64,000 nucleotides of DNA from JBGSOV01 sp041738935 (GTDB lineage: Bacteria; Patescibacteriota; Gracilibacteria; CAIRYL01; GCA-016699755): contig JBGSOV010000021.1 in the NCBI GenBank assembly GCA_041738935.1, positions 248,001 to 312,000 of the forward strand, written 5' to 3'. This document shows, piece after piece, positions 16,641 to 24,922 of the stretch; positions within the stretch are counted from its first letter, which is position 1, and each line of letters begins with the position of its first letter. A program made the position numbers and the translations under genes. The notes under the pieces are model-generated. The model was given only the letters and a program-made list of their open reading frames with translations. It was not told the DNA's origin and did no database searches.

Positions 16641-17366
16641 TTATGCAGCTGAAGTTTCTGACTGAACTGTTTCTTCGGAAGTGACGCTATCGGTTTTTGA
16701 CTCTTGCTCCCCTGCTTCAACCTTGACACCACCCAGACTCTCAAGAGCCATCATCATAGCTTTACCCGTAGTAATTCGATTTGTGCAACCAAAATTCTTG
16801 CCAAGTAAATCTTCGATTCCAGCAAGTTCGGCGATTTTGCGCATCGATCCACCAGCGATGATTCCTGTCCCGGGTTTTGCTGGCATCATCAAGATTTTTG
16901 CAGACTTAAATTTGAGTCGGACTTCGTGAGGAATGGTCCCATTTTCAATTGGCACTCGAATGAGATTTTTCTTGGCATCACGCACGGCTTTTTGAATTGC
17001 TTGTGGTACCTCGGTTGCTTTATCAACACCAAAGCCAACACGTCCTTTACGGTCACCAATAGCAACGGTTGCCCGAAAGCGAAGTCTTCGGCCACCTTTA
17101 ACTACACGAGTAACGCGATCAATCTGGAGAAGTTCTTCTTCAAATTCTTTTTCTTCGCGCTCTTCTCCACGACGCCCTTTACTACGCCCCTTACCACGTC
17201 CTCCACTACCACCACCACGATTACGATCGCGCCCACCTTGATTTCCTCCGAAACGTGAACGATTTCTCGAATCAGATCCTTGTTCGGTGTGAGAATCATC
17301 GCCACTAGCTGACGCTGTAATGTCTTGTTTGGTTATATCTTCGTTGTTCGTCGCATCACTCATCAT
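16641..17366 (-). CDS. rpsE: 30S ribosomal protein S5 with long disordered N-terminus
   Basis: The conserved S5 body runs from about 78 to 215 (IDRVTRVVKGGRRLRFRATV, GVDKATEVPQAIQKAVRDAK, GTGIIAGGSMRKIAELAG). Before it lies an added stretch of about 75 residues rich in Asp/Ser, then Arg/Gly (GGRDRNRGGGSGGRGKGRSK), and after it an acidic Ser/Thr/Glu tail. S5 sits at the mRNA entry side of the 30S subunit and takes part in decoding fidelity. The arginine-glycine extension is unusual in bacterial S5 in my knowledge and could add RNA contacts. It lies between L18 and L15; the usual L30 gene is missing. Confidence 0.97.
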   Translation of the reverse strand: MMSDATNNEDITKQDITASASGDDSHTEQGSDSRNRSRFGGNQGGRDRNRGGGSGGRGKGRSKGRRGEEREEKEFEEELLQIDRVTRVVKGGRRLRFRATVAIGDRKGRVGFGVDKATEVPQAIQKAVRDAKKNLIRVPIENGTIPHEVRLKFKSAKILMMPAKPGTGIIAGGSMRKIAELAGIEDLLGKNFGCTNRITTGKAMMMALESLGGVKVEAGEQESKTDSVTSEETVQSETSAA

Positions 17367-17377
17367 GACAAAAAAAG

Positions 17378-17725
17378 TTAAAATGTAAGTCCTCCTTCAC
17401 GAGCTGCTTCGACAAATGCCTCGACTTTTCCGTGATATGTATATCCATTCCGATCAAAAACGACGGTAGTTATTTTTGCCGCTTTTGCTTTTTGAGCAAT
17501 TTCAGCGCCGACTTTTTTGGCAGCATCTAAGTTACCAGCATTTTTCTCCTTGAGCGAATGAGAGGAAACCAATGTTACACCATCCACATCATTGATTACT
17601 TGTGCGTACAAAGCAGTATTGCTACGAAATACCACTAAACGTGGTTTTTGAGCAGTTCCTTCGCCAATCTTTTTGCGAATTCGTGCACCTCTGCGCTGCC
17701 ATTGTTGATATTTAGAAGGTTTCAT
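17378..17725 (-). CDS. rplR: 50S ribosomal protein L18
   Basis: A 115-residue L18 with RRGARIRKKIGEGTAQKPRL at the start, RSNTALYAQVINDVDGVTLV in the middle and the closing VVFDRNGYTYHGKVEAF segment. It binds 5S rRNA together with L5. Spacing to S5 (11 bases) and L6 (20 bases) fits one operon. Confidence 0.97.
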   Translation of the reverse strand: MKPSKYQQWQRRGARIRKKIGEGTAQKPRLVVFRSNTALYAQVINDVDGVTLVSSHSLKEKNAGNLDAAKKVGAEIAQKAKAAKITTVVFDRNGYTYHGKVEAFVEAAREGGLTF

Positions 17726-17745
17726 AGTTTAGTCAGTCAAAAATA

Positions 17746-18288
17746 TTATTTAGAAGCGGTCTTACCTGCCTTGCGTCGAACATGTTCCCCAACATAGCGA
17801 ACACCCTTTCCCTTATATGGTTCTGGCTTACGAAGCGAGCGGACTTGGGCGGCAAATTCACCAACCTTTTGCTTGTCTGCCCCAGAAATGACCACATGCT
17901 TGGTGTCTTTATCAATCTCCAAGGTCAGTCCAGCATCTGCCACCATTTCGACCGGATGAGAAAACCCGAGGCTGAGATTTAATGTGTTCCCATTTACTTG
18001 CGCACGATATCCCACTCCGATGACTTCCAACCTCTTTTGAAAACCCGTTGTGACGCCTGTCACCATATTTTGGATGAGCGAGCGCGTCAACCCATGCAAA
18101 GCGCGATCTTCTTTTTCGTCAGAAGCGCGAGTCACAATAATTTTCCCATCTTCGCTCTTGATTATCATTCGCGAATGAAAGCGAAACGCAAGGGTATCTT
18201 TGGAACCCTTGACGGTGACATGTGTGCCATCAATAGTGACATCAACACCATTTGGGATTTCAACCGGCCATTTTCCTATTCGTGACAT
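17746..18288 (-). CDS. rplF: 50S ribosomal protein L6
   Basis: The 180-residue protein shows the two L6 repeats: the N-terminal SRIGKWPVEIPNGVDV part and the C-terminal PEPYKGKGVRYVGEHVRRKA, which binds 23S rRNA near the sarcin-ricin loop. Length and order (S8-L6-L18) are standard. Confidence 0.97.
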   Translation of the reverse strand: MSRIGKWPVEIPNGVDVTIDGTHVTVKGSKDTLAFRFHSRMIIKSEDGKIIVTRASDEKEDRALHGLTRSLIQNMVTGVTTGFQKRLEVIGVGYRAQVNGNTLNLSLGFSHPVEMVADAGLTLEIDKDTKHVVISGADKQKVGEFAAQVRSLRKPEPYKGKGVRYVGEHVRRKAGKTASK

Positions 18289-18299
18289 ATGTTAAAAAA

Positions 18300-18683
18300 T
18301 CAGTAAATTTCGCAAAGATATTCTCCTCCGACACCGGCTACTTTGGCATCTTCACCCGTCATGAGTCCAGCGCTCGTGCTGATTACCGCAATTCCGTAGC
18401 CATTTCTGACTGGTTTGATTTCGGTCGACTTTATATATACGCGTTGCCCAGGTTTGCTAATGCGTTGGAGTTCAATTTTTTTCTTCCCTTCTTTAAGACT
18501 CACAATAATTTCTGGAAACTGGTGCGAGCGATCTACCCGAGCTTTGTCGATGATCCCCTTTTGTTCTAAAATAGTGCTGATGCTTTCTTTGATCCGAGAA
18601 TGAGGAATCGCAACGGTGGTATTGCCAGCGCGGCTGGCATTACGGATGCGAGTGAGAAGATCAGCGATCGGGTCTGAATACAT
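18300..18683 (-). CDS. rpsH: 30S ribosomal protein S8
   Basis: The 127-residue S8 begins DPIADLLTRIRNASRAGNTT and ends with the conserved VISTSAGLMTGEDAKVAGVGG segment that binds the central domain of 16S rRNA. It is 12 bases upstream of L6. In many bacteria S8 represses its own spc operon; I did not test for its mRNA site here. Confidence 0.97.
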   Translation of the reverse strand: MYSDPIADLLTRIRNASRAGNTTVAIPHSRIKESISTILEQKGIIDKARVDRSHQFPEIIVSLKEGKKKIELQRISKPGQRVYIKSTEIKPVRNGYGIAVISTSAGLMTGEDAKVAGVGGEYLCEIY

Positions 18684-18701
18684 AGTCAGAGAAATGAGAA
18701 A

Positions 18702-18926
18702 TTACCAGCTCGATTTGCGCAGACCGGGGACAACGCCCTTACGAGCAAATTCACGGAGACAAATACGGCAGAGACCAAAGAAACGAAAGTAAGCACGAGT
18801 GCGACCGCAATTGTTACAACAGTTATAGGCGCGAGTTGCCATTTTTGGTGTTCGTCCCTCAACGAGTGCGCGTGCTACGCGTTCTCTTTTGCGACGAGCC
18901 TTAATAATCATAGATTTTTTTGCCAT
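18702..18926 (-). CDS. rpsN: 30S ribosomal protein S14, zinc-binding type
   Basis: The 74-residue protein has two CxxC pairs (CNNC and CRIC) separated by RTRAYFRFFGL, the zinc ribbon of the C+ type S14. It is longer at the N-terminus than the usual 61-residue zinc form (start MAKKSMIIKARRKRERVARA), looking like an intermediate between short and long S14. It abuts the L5 stop. Confidence 0.95.
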   Translation of the reverse strand: MAKKSMIIKARRKRERVARALVEGRTPKMATRAYNCCNNCGRTRAYFRFFGLCRICLREFARKGVVPGLRKSSW

Positions 18927-19466
18927 TTATACGGTACGAAAAGGAAAACCAAACTCATCAAGCAACATACGTGCTTGTTCGTCATTTTTAGCGTTCGTAG
19001 TAATCGTCACTTGAAGTCCAAAGGGTTTGATAACTTCATCAGTGGGAATTTCTGGAAAGATGAGGTGATCGCGGATTCCCAATGAGTAATTCCCCTTGCC
19101 ATCAAATGCTTTTGCAGAAAAACCACGGAAGTCGCGAATACGTGGGAAGACGATTTTAATCAATCTCTCCAAAAAGTCATACATTCGCTCTCCACGTAAA
19201 GTAACAGTAACACCGACTGGCATACCTTCACGCAGTTTGAAGTTAGAAATCGACATCCGCGCTTTTTTGATTACTGGACGCTGACTTGTGATGCGAGTGA
19301 TTCCATCCACAACAGAAGTTGGTTCTTTTTCACTTTTAAGATAGGTGCCGACTCCGGCATTAATAGTAATCTTGAGCAGTTTTGGGACAGCATGGACGTT
19401 GTTGATTCCGGTCTTCTTACGAAGATTGGGAAGCACAGTCTGCTGATAATCGGTCTTAAATGACAT
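18927..19466 (-). CDS. rplE: 50S ribosomal protein L5
   Basis: A standard 179-residue L5: NVHAVPKLLKITINAGVG near the start, QRPVIKKARMSISNFKLREG, and the closing NAKNDEQARMLLDEFGFPF. It binds 5S rRNA and contacts P-site tRNA. It is 3 bases from L24. Confidence 0.97.
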   Translation of the reverse strand: MSFKTDYQQTVLPNLRKKTGINNVHAVPKLLKITINAGVGTYLKSEKEPTSVVDGITRITSQRPVIKKARMSISNFKLREGMPVGVTVTLRGERMYDFLERLIKIVFPRIRDFRGFSAKAFDGKGNYSLGIRDHLIFPEIPTDEVIKPFGLQVTITTNAKNDEQARMLLDEFGFPFRTV

Positions 19467-19469
19467 AGT

Positions 19470-19799
19470 TTACAAAGATTTGACAAAAGATTTTTCGATA
19501 TTGACGCCGGACTTCTTCGCAATGCGGTATTTTTTGCCATCTTTTCCGACCTGATAGCCCACACGTGAGCTTTTGCCGGTTTCGGGACAAATGATTTTGA
19601 CATTCGATGCGTCAATAGCTGATTCGAGCTGGATTCGACCACCAGGCTGTTTGCCACGCTCCTTTTGGTGACGAGTGACAAGGGCAACCTTTTCGACCAC
19701 GATCTTCCCTTCGTTCGGGATGGCGCGGATGACTGTTCCTTTTTTGCCTTTGTCTTTGCCGGTGATAATAGCGACGGTGTCGCCTTTCTTGATTTTCAT
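19470..19799 (-). CDS. rplX: 50S ribosomal protein L24
   Basis: A 109-residue L24 with the KOW motif KKGDTVAIITGKDKGKKGTV and the conserved EGKIVVEKVALVTRHQK. It is an assembly initiator for the 50S subunit. Unlike the normal order it does not follow L14 closely: about 450 bases of non-coding sequence precede it. Confidence 0.97.
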   Translation of the reverse strand: MKIKKGDTVAIITGKDKGKKGTVIRAIPNEGKIVVEKVALVTRHQKERGKQPGGRIQLESAIDASNVKIICPETGKSSRVGYQVGKDGKKYRIAKKSGVNIEKSFVKSL

Positions 19800-20252
19800 A
19801 GATACAAAATCGCCAAGGCATTTTGCCGAAATGCGCTGCTGATTGTCAAATGTTTTTCTGAGGAAATTTTATTCCACATTCGTATTGATTGTATCGCTTG
19901 CATTCGTTACCAAAAAATTCACCTCAAAAAACTTCGTCCTTCCTCAGCATTCGTATTCTTGCTGCAACTCTATGGTGCTAATGCAATGAAATCTGACGAT
20001 AGATCTTTTTGATGTCAACTTGAGAAATACTTCATCCCTCCAAGAATAAAAAGGGCTCGATGACTTCTTTTGACATGTGCTTAATTATAATTTTTGTCAT
20101 AATCGAAGAGCGCGATACTGCAAGGGGCAAAATATTTGTTGCTCTCATACTAAAAAATCTCACGCGAGGTCTATGGCTCGCACGTTTTTTGACAATGCAT
20201 ACTAAAAGAAGAACCTCCTTCGATTCTGAAATCCTATCTTTTGTCCAAATAT
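19800..20252. other. Non-coding interval interrupting the ribosomal operon
   Basis: L14 and L24 are normally adjacent, but here 453 bases separate them. I found no convincing gene on either strand; a plus-strand frame at 20060-20362 runs into L14 antisense and looks like a shadow. On the minus strand TTGACA occurs around 20012 but no good -10 follows at the right distance. No strong terminator hairpin is seen. The interval could hold a promoter for the L24 half, an RNA element, or be a relic of a lost insert. Confidence 0.5.
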
Positions 20253-20621
20253 CTAGAGTACGTCAGGAGCTTGTGAAACAATTTTTTGAAAACCTTTTGT
20301 TCGCAATTCGCGAGCAACTGGACCAAAAACACGAGTTCCGCGTGGAACACCATCGTTGTTAACAATCACACATGCATTTTCGTCAAAACGGATCACCGAA
20401 CCATCACGGCGGCGAGTGTCACGCTTTTGGCGAACGACAACGGCTTTTTGAACAGACTTCTTCTTGACGATTCCTTTTGGAGTTGCGTTTTTGACGGCAA
20501 CAACGATCGTATCTCCGATTTGGGCGTAGCGGCGTTTGCTGCCACCAAGCACCTTGATACACATAACCTCTTTTGCGCCGGTATTGTCGGCAACAGCCAA
20601 AATGGATTGTACTTGGATCAT
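20253..20621 (-). CDS. rplN: 50S ribosomal protein L14
   Basis: The 122-residue protein begins MIQVQSILAVADNTGAKEVM and has the family signature around DTIVVAVKNATPKG and VVRQKRDTRRRDGSVIRFDE. L14 forms an intersubunit bridge. It starts 1 base after the S17 stop. The stop is TAG. Confidence 0.97.
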   Translation of the reverse strand: MIQVQSILAVADNTGAKEVMCIKVLGGSKRRYAQIGDTIVVAVKNATPKGIVKKKSVQKAVVVRQKRDTRRRDGSVIRFDENACVIVNNDGVPRGTRVFGPVARELRTKGFQKIVSQAPDVL

Positions 20622-20622
20622 A

Positions 20623-20868
20623 TTAGCTTAATTCAGAAATTTCTTGCTCATTTGCCAATCTCCAACGTTTAAGTTTGGAAAGTGGGCGAGTTTCGATGAT
20701 AAACACTTCATCTCCGACATTCTTCTCGTTTGCCTCGTCGTGAGTGTGGAATTTTTTGGAACGACGAAAACGTTTCTGGTATTTTGGGTGCATCACATAC
20801 GTATGTACTTCGACGACAATAGATTTGTCTCCAGACTTGCTAACGACAGTGCCTTTTTTCGATCTCAT
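20623..20868 (-). CDS. rpsQ: 30S ribosomal protein S17
   Basis: An 81-residue OB-fold protein with GTVVSKSGDKSIVVEV at the start and the S17 signature HDEANEKNVGDEVFIIETRP. It binds the 5' domain of 16S rRNA. Its start overlaps the L29 stop by four bases (ATGA). Confidence 0.96.
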   Translation of the reverse strand: MRSKKGTVVSKSGDKSIVVEVHTYVMHPKYQKRFRRSKKFHTHDEANEKNVGDEVFIIETRPLSKLKRWRLANEQEISELS

Positions 20869-21074
20869 TGTGTGACAAAAGAATTGAGTTGTTGTTGATT
20901 CATCGCAGTCATAATTCGCGCAACCTGTAGTTTTGCTTTTTTCAACTTGGATGTATCTCTTTCTTGACCGGCTGCAATGTGCAACTTTATTTCGAGTACG
21001 GTACGAGTTGCTTTTTCGTATTCTTTACGTAGCTGGCTTGGCTTCATCGTCAATATTTCTTGAAAAGTGCTCAT
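20865..21074 (-). CDS. rpmC: 50S ribosomal protein L29
   Basis: A 69-residue helical hairpin (MSTFQEILTMKPSQLRKEYE, then KLKKAKLQVARIMTAMNQQQ). The frame is open to 21149, but ATG at 21074 gives the normal L29 length and follows L16 by 7 bases. L29 lies near the peptide exit tunnel. Confidence 0.94.
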   Translation of the reverse strand: MSTFQEILTMKPSQLRKEYEKATRTVLEIKLHIAAGQERDTSKLKKAKLQVARIMTAMNQQQLNSFVTQ

Positions 21075-21081
21075 ATTAAAA

Positions 21082-21498
21082 TTAAAACTCTTTAGAAACA
21101 AATTTGGTCTTGAGTGGCAGTTTGTGTGAAGCAAGTCGAAACGCCTCACGTGCTACTACCTCGTCAATTCCTTCTAGCTCGAATAAAACTTTTCCGGGAA
21201 GAGTCGGGAATACATAAAATTCGACCGAACCTTTTCCCGAGCCCATCGGTACTTCTGCCGCTTTTTGCGTAACTGGTTTGTGCGGGAAGATACGAATCCA
21301 GAGTTTTCCTTGACGCTTGAGGTAACGATTAATCGCACGACGTGCGGATTCGATTTGACGACTTGTAAGTTCGCCACGGTCAATTGCTTTTAATCCAAAG
21401 CTTCCAAATGCCAATGTATGTCCGGTCTGCGCAAGTCCGCGAAGACATCCGCGACCGCGGTGAACTTTCCGATATTTGAGCTTTTTTGGAGTAAGCAT
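21082..21498 (-). CDS. rplP: 50S ribosomal protein L16
   Basis: The 138-residue protein starts MLTPKKLKYRKVHRGRGCLR and carries GSFGLKAIDRGELTSRQIES and GKGSVEFYVFPTLPGKVLFE. It binds near the A site and helps 50S assembly. It is the first gene of this run: S3 and L22, which normally precede it, are absent, and a promoter-like sequence lies directly upstream at 21557-21586. Confidence 0.97.
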   Translation of the reverse strand: MLTPKKLKYRKVHRGRGCLRGLAQTGHTLAFGSFGLKAIDRGELTSRQIESARRAINRYLKRQGKLWIRIFPHKPVTQKAAEVPMGSGKGSVEFYVFPTLPGKVLFELEGIDEVVAREAFRLASHKLPLKTKFVSKEF

Positions 21499-21556
21499 AA
21501 CTGAGGTGCGAGAGAGAAGCCTCTTAAAATGCGCTCTCAGCCGAGAGTGCCGAGAT

Positions 21557-21586
21557 ATCTTGCCGAATAATGCGAGTGGCTGTCAA
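21557..21586 (-). promoter_or_regulatory. Sigma70-type promoter for the L16-L15 run
   Basis: On the minus strand a perfect TTGACA (-35, 21586-21581) is followed after 18 bases by CAAGAT (-10-like, 21562-21557), about 60 bases upstream of the L16 start. An inverted repeat (CTCTC/GAGAG around 21536-21550) lies in the leader. A separate promoter here fits the loss of the upstream L22-S3 part of the operon. Confidence 0.6.
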
Positions 21587-21700
21587 CTGGATTTTTAGAA
21601 AATAATTATGAAGAGAAGGAAAAAGCCAAAAAATGGGGATTTTTATTCCCGAAAGGATTTGGTATCCTGACAGCAACATTCGTTTTTCTTTTCAGATACT

Positions 21701-22969
21701 ATGCTTGATATCAAACTTATTCGTGAAAATCCGCAAGACTATCAAAGACGGCTTTCGAGAAAAGGTGTACCCCTAGGAGCAGTCCAAGAAATTTTGGGAA
21801 TCGATGAACAACGCCGCAAACTGATGCAAAAATCAGAAAGTCTTCGCGCAGAGCAAAACGAAGCAAGCAAGCAAATCCCGACTGCACAAGCAGCTGAAAA
21901 AGAGAATTTGCTCGCGCGGATGAAAACGGTTTCTGCGGATCTGAAAAATGCCGAAGCAGAACTGGCGACCATCAAAGATGATTTTGAGGAAAAGATGAAT
22001 CGCCTCCCCAATCCCCCGTTGGACGAAGTTCCGGACGGTGGCGAAGACGATTTTGAAGTATTAAAAGAAGTTGGTGACAAACCACAATTTGATTTTGCGC
22101 CGAAGGAACATTGGGAACTCGCCGAAGCGCTGGGAATTTTGGATACCGAACGCAGCGCCAAAGTCAGTGGCTCGCGCTTTTTCTTTTTGAAGGACGAACT
22201 CGCCATATTGCAAATGGCGCTGATGAACTGGGCATTTTTGGAAATCCAGAAGCTCGGCTTTTCTCCAATGATTCCGCCCTTTATGGTGCGAGAAGAAGCG
22301 ATGTATGGGACAGGGTTTTTCCCGGCAGACAAAAACGAAATCTACACCGTCAATCCGGGCGAAGACAATCTTTATCTCATTGGTACGAGCGAAGTTCCAC
22401 TCACAAGTTATTACGCAAATGAGATTTTGAATGCGGATGAATTACCCAAAAGATTTGCCGGCTACTCGCCGTGTTTTCGCCGTGAAGCAGGCAGCTATGG
22501 CAAAGATACCAAGGGAATCTTGCGCGTGCATCAGTTTGAAAAAATCGAGATGGTCGCGGTCTGCGCGCCAGAAGATTCGCCGCGGATTCATGAACAATTG
22601 CGCGAAGCGGAAGAAAAACTGCTTCAAATGCTCGGCATCCCCTATCGCGTCGTGCTGATTGCCGCTGGCGATTTGGGCGGCAGCGCGGTCAAAAAATATG
22701 ATATTGAAGCATGGCTCCCCGGACAAAATCAATATCGAGAGATGACCTCGACTTCGAATTGTACCGATTTTCAAGCACGCCGCCTCAATATCCGCGTACG
22801 CAAGGATGATGGCGAAATCGTCGTCGCGCATACGCTTAATGGAACGGCAGTCAGCAGTCGCCCCCTGATCGCGATTTTGGAAAACTTTCAAAACGCCGAC
22901 GGTAGTATCGATATTCCGGAAGTCTTGTGGGCGTTTAGCGGTGGGATGAAGCGGATTGAAAGAAAATAA
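21701..22969 (+). CDS. serS: Seryl-tRNA synthetase
   Basis: A 422-residue class II synthetase. It starts with MLDIKLIRENPQDYQRRLSR, continues through the long coiled-coil arm (about 30-100) that grips the tRNA-Ser variable arm, and then the catalytic core: motif 2 CFRREAGSYGKDTKGILRVH, then LPGQNQYREMTSTSNCTDFQ, and motif 3 around LNGTAVSSRPLIAILENFQ. It charges tRNA-Ser in the cytoplasm. It is divergent from the L16 ribosomal run. Confidence 0.97.
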   Translation: MLDIKLIRENPQDYQRRLSRKGVPLGAVQEILGIDEQRRKLMQKSESLRAEQNEASKQIPTAQAAEKENLLARMKTVSADLKNAEAELATIKDDFEEKMNRLPNPPLDEVPDGGEDDFEVLKEVGDKPQFDFAPKEHWELAEALGILDTERSAKVSGSRFFFLKDELAILQMALMNWAFLEIQKLGFSPMIPPFMVREEAMYGTGFFPADKNEIYTVNPGEDNLYLIGTSEVPLTSYYANEILNADELPKRFAGYSPCFRREAGSYGKDTKGILRVHQFEKIEMVAVCAPEDSPRIHEQLREAEEKLLQMLGIPYRVVLIAAGDLGGSAVKKYDIEAWLPGQNQYREMTSTSNCTDFQARRLNIRVRKDDGEIVVAHTLNGTAVSSRPLIAILENFQNADGSIDIPEVLWAFSGGMKRIERK

Positions 22970-22989
22970 TTTCATTTTTTATAAAAGTT

Positions 22990-23565
22990 ATGAAAAAAAT
23001 CTTCCTTACATTTTGTGCCTTAGTGATTCTTGCGCCATCGCTCACCCATGCCGAAAATAAATCCTTTTTTATCGAAAAAGGTAAAACCTACAAAATTGAT
23101 ATTGTTGGCATCATTGTCGATTGCGGAGCAAAAACATCTACGCGCAAAGAACTGAAAAAATGCTTTGCTCTAAAATTCCTCGAAAAAAGAAAGGAATTAA
23201 AAACGATACGCTTTGCAGCGCGAGAGCTGTGTGAAGATACTCAAGACAAACTGCAGTGCGAACGCGAAGAAGTCGCCAAATCAATGACCAGTGAATCTCC
23301 AAGAGAGACTGTTGATGAAAATACTGTCTCGATTCCTACTCCGACCGCTACTCCAGAACCTTCTTCAACACCTACCAACACTAAAGTCACAACGAATGAC
23401 GGAAAATGGCGAACCAGTAGTCATTGGTCAGCCGAATTTTATTACTGTCCCGAAAGCGATAGTTGGACAGGTCTTTCGGAAAGTTATCTGGATGTCTTTG
23501 ACACAGAAGAAGAACTTCTCGCAGAATATAATGGTCAACGAGAACTGCATCCTGATTGTCAATAA
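22990..23565 (+). CDS. Secreted hypothetical protein with C-terminal WRTSxHWS-type module
   Basis: The protein opens with a clear signal peptide (MKKIFLTFCALVILAPSLTH, cleavage near AEN). Residues 25-100 contain five cysteines. A Thr/Pro/Ser-rich linker follows (IPTPTATPEPSSTPTNTKV), then a compact final domain with KWRTSSHWSAEFYYCPESDS and a last cysteine near the end. I do not recognise a named family. It is probably exported and disulfide-linked. It begins 20 bases after serS and may be cotranscribed with it. Confidence 0.6.
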   Translation: MKKIFLTFCALVILAPSLTHAENKSFFIEKGKTYKIDIVGIIVDCGAKTSTRKELKKCFALKFLEKRKELKTIRFAARELCEDTQDKLQCEREEVAKSMTSESPRETVDENTVSIPTPTATPEPSSTPTNTKVTTNDGKWRTSSHWSAEFYYCPESDSWTGLSESYLDVFDTEEELLAEYNGQRELHPDCQ

Positions 23566-23595
23566 GACTCTGTGATAAACTGCATTCTTCTTGAT

Positions 23596-23629
23596 GCTTC
23601 GTTCCTTGTAGCGCGAAGCGGCTTTATTT
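23596..23629 (+). terminator. Probable rho-independent terminator
   Basis: GCTTCG at 23596-23601 pairs with CGAAGC at 23614-23619, followed by GGCTTTATTTTTT. It sits 31 bases after the stop of the secreted protein and overlaps the end of the convergent DUF1048 gene. The 12-base loop makes it weaker than the other terminators here. Confidence 0.5.
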
Positions 23630-23974
23630 TTTCTCCTCACTTCCAAGCTTTTTCATCACATTGTGATTCAGTGTCTCGCGCCAATTTTTTGTGTACATTT
23701 CGGCGTTCCTAAAAAACTCGTCGCAGAACGCCGCCACATCTTCACCTGTGATTTCCAGAACATTCTTGCCGTCCTCAGCGCCTTTTTCAAACAGTCCAAG
23801 CAAATCTTTGAGGATAGCAACAATATCCATTCCGTCACCAGCCGAAAACTTCCATATATACTTTTGAATTTCAAAATAAACCATCTTGTAGTCGCTGGGT
23901 AATGCTTTGGCGCGCGCTTCCATATTTTTCCAGTCCTTTTTATCCCCAATAATTTTCTTCAGGAAGTTAATCAT
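23624..23974 (-). CDS. DUF1048 family protein
   Basis: A 116-residue helical protein with the DUF1048 hallmarks KALPSDYKMVYFEIQKYIWK, then a middle LLGLFEKGAEDGKNVLEITG and DVAAFCDEFFRNAE. DUF1048 proteins are small cytoplasmic helical bundles of unknown function, often encoded beside PadR-type repressors; no PadR gene is next to this one. Confidence 0.85.
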   Translation of the reverse strand: MINFLKKIIGDKKDWKNMEARAKALPSDYKMVYFEIQKYIWKFSAGDGMDIVAILKDLLGLFEKGAEDGKNVLEITGEDVAAFCDEFFRNAEMYTKNWRETLNHNVMKKLGSEEKK

Positions 23975-24013
23975 TTGCTTTATTCTTTAATTAATTGCTT
24001 GTCCTGACAAAGA

Positions 24014-24090
24014 TGGTGGGCGCGATAGGATTCGAACCTATGACCTCCTGGGTGTAAACCAGATGCTCTAACCAACTGAGCTACGCGCCC
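24014..24090 (-). tRNA. tRNA-Val (anticodon UAC)
   Basis: On the minus strand the acceptor GGGCGCG pairs with CGCGCCC, the D arm is GCTCAGTTGGTTAGAGC, the anticodon arm is CTGG-TTTACAC-CCAG with anticodon TAC, the T arm contains GTTCGAA, and CCA is encoded (24014-24016 as TGG on the plus strand). Confidence 0.95.
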
Positions 24091-24210
24091 GTTTTGATTT
24101 CCAAAACGCCAACGCATTGTAGTGAAAAGAGAAAAAGCATGCAATCGATTTTTCTTGCGTCAAAAGAGATTTTCTTGAAGAATAGGAAAGTATTTATTTT
24201 TTTCTAATTC

Positions 24211-24519
24211 ATGATTACGTGTGTTGTAAAAGATTCGTCAGGCAACGAGATGGGAAGATTTGAGCCAAAAGGCGAAATGAATTTACTCGATGAAGCAGCA
24301 GAACATGGTATCGAAATCCCCTTTTCGTGTCATGCTGGCGCGTGCATGAGCTGCGCCTGCAAAGTGGGTGAAGGTATGGACATGATTGATCCCGAACTGG
24401 ACGGACCTAAATACATCGACACCGATGACGATGTCCAGCTCTCGTGCATCTCGGGCGCGAAGAAAGAGTTTGTCGATGATGATGGTAATCATGTGATCGA
24501 GCTGACGATTTTGAGCTGA
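24211..24519 (+). CDS. 2Fe-2S ferredoxin
   Basis: A 102-residue plant-type ferredoxin: the cluster loop SCHAGACMSCACKVGEG gives Cys ligands in the CxxxxCxxC arrangement, and the fourth ligand is in VQLSCISGA. LLDEAAEHGIEIPFSC is the usual preceding helix. It carries single electrons in the cytoplasm. The protein is very acidic. Its partner is not evident; the di-iron desaturase at 3042 needs such a donor. It ends 4 bases from the convergent rnpA stop. Confidence 0.92.
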   Translation: MITCVVKDSSGNEMGRFEPKGEMNLLDEAAEHGIEIPFSCHAGACMSCACKVGEGMDMIDPELDGPKYIDTDDDVQLSCISGAKKEFVDDDGNHVIELTILS

Positions 24520-24523
24520 TTAC

Positions 24524-24910
24524 TTATTTATTGCCGATATCTTGTGGAATAGTTTGCGGTGGCGGTGGAAATCGCCACTGCTCCAATTTGGCAAATGCAA
24601 ATTGTAATTCGCTGGTCAAAGATTTGAAATCAGCAATCAATACTTCGGTATTCCCCAAAATTGCAATTCGAAACGGTTTTGCCAAACAAGTAGGAAACTC
24701 GAGCATTTGAGCAGCTGCAAACAAACGACGCCTAATTCGATTGCGTTTAACTGCGGTCTTTGCAGCTTTTTTAGAAACGATTACCGTAAGGCGCGGTATC
24801 TCGTCCCACGCTGGTAGTGCACGTACAACAAAAAAAGGGGTATGAATTTTTGCCCCTTTTTGAAATATAATCGGGAAACTGCGTGTCAGTCGCTGCGTTT
24901 TGGGCAGCAT
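24524..24910 (-). CDS. rnpA: Ribonuclease P protein component
   Basis: The 128-residue protein begins MLPKTQRLTRS and carries the family signature KKAAKTAVKRNRIRRRLFAA near 47-66, the RNR region that contacts P RNA. It helps the RNase P ribozyme process the 5' ends of tRNAs. It follows rpmH by 12 bases, the classical rpmH-rnpA pair. No yidD, yidC or dnaA gene is next to it. Confidence 0.94.
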   Translation of the reverse strand: MLPKTQRLTRSFPIIFQKGAKIHTPFFVVRALPAWDEIPRLTVIVSKKAAKTAVKRNRIRRRLFAAAQMLEFPTCLAKPFRIAILGNTEVLIADFKSLTSELQFAFAKLEQWRFPPPPQTIPQDIGNK

Positions 24911-24922
24911 AGGAATAAAAAA

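Noticed and set aside
20060..20362. 100-codon plus-strand frame between L24 and L14
   Set aside because: More than a third overlaps L14 antisense, no ribosome binding site and no recognisable motif.
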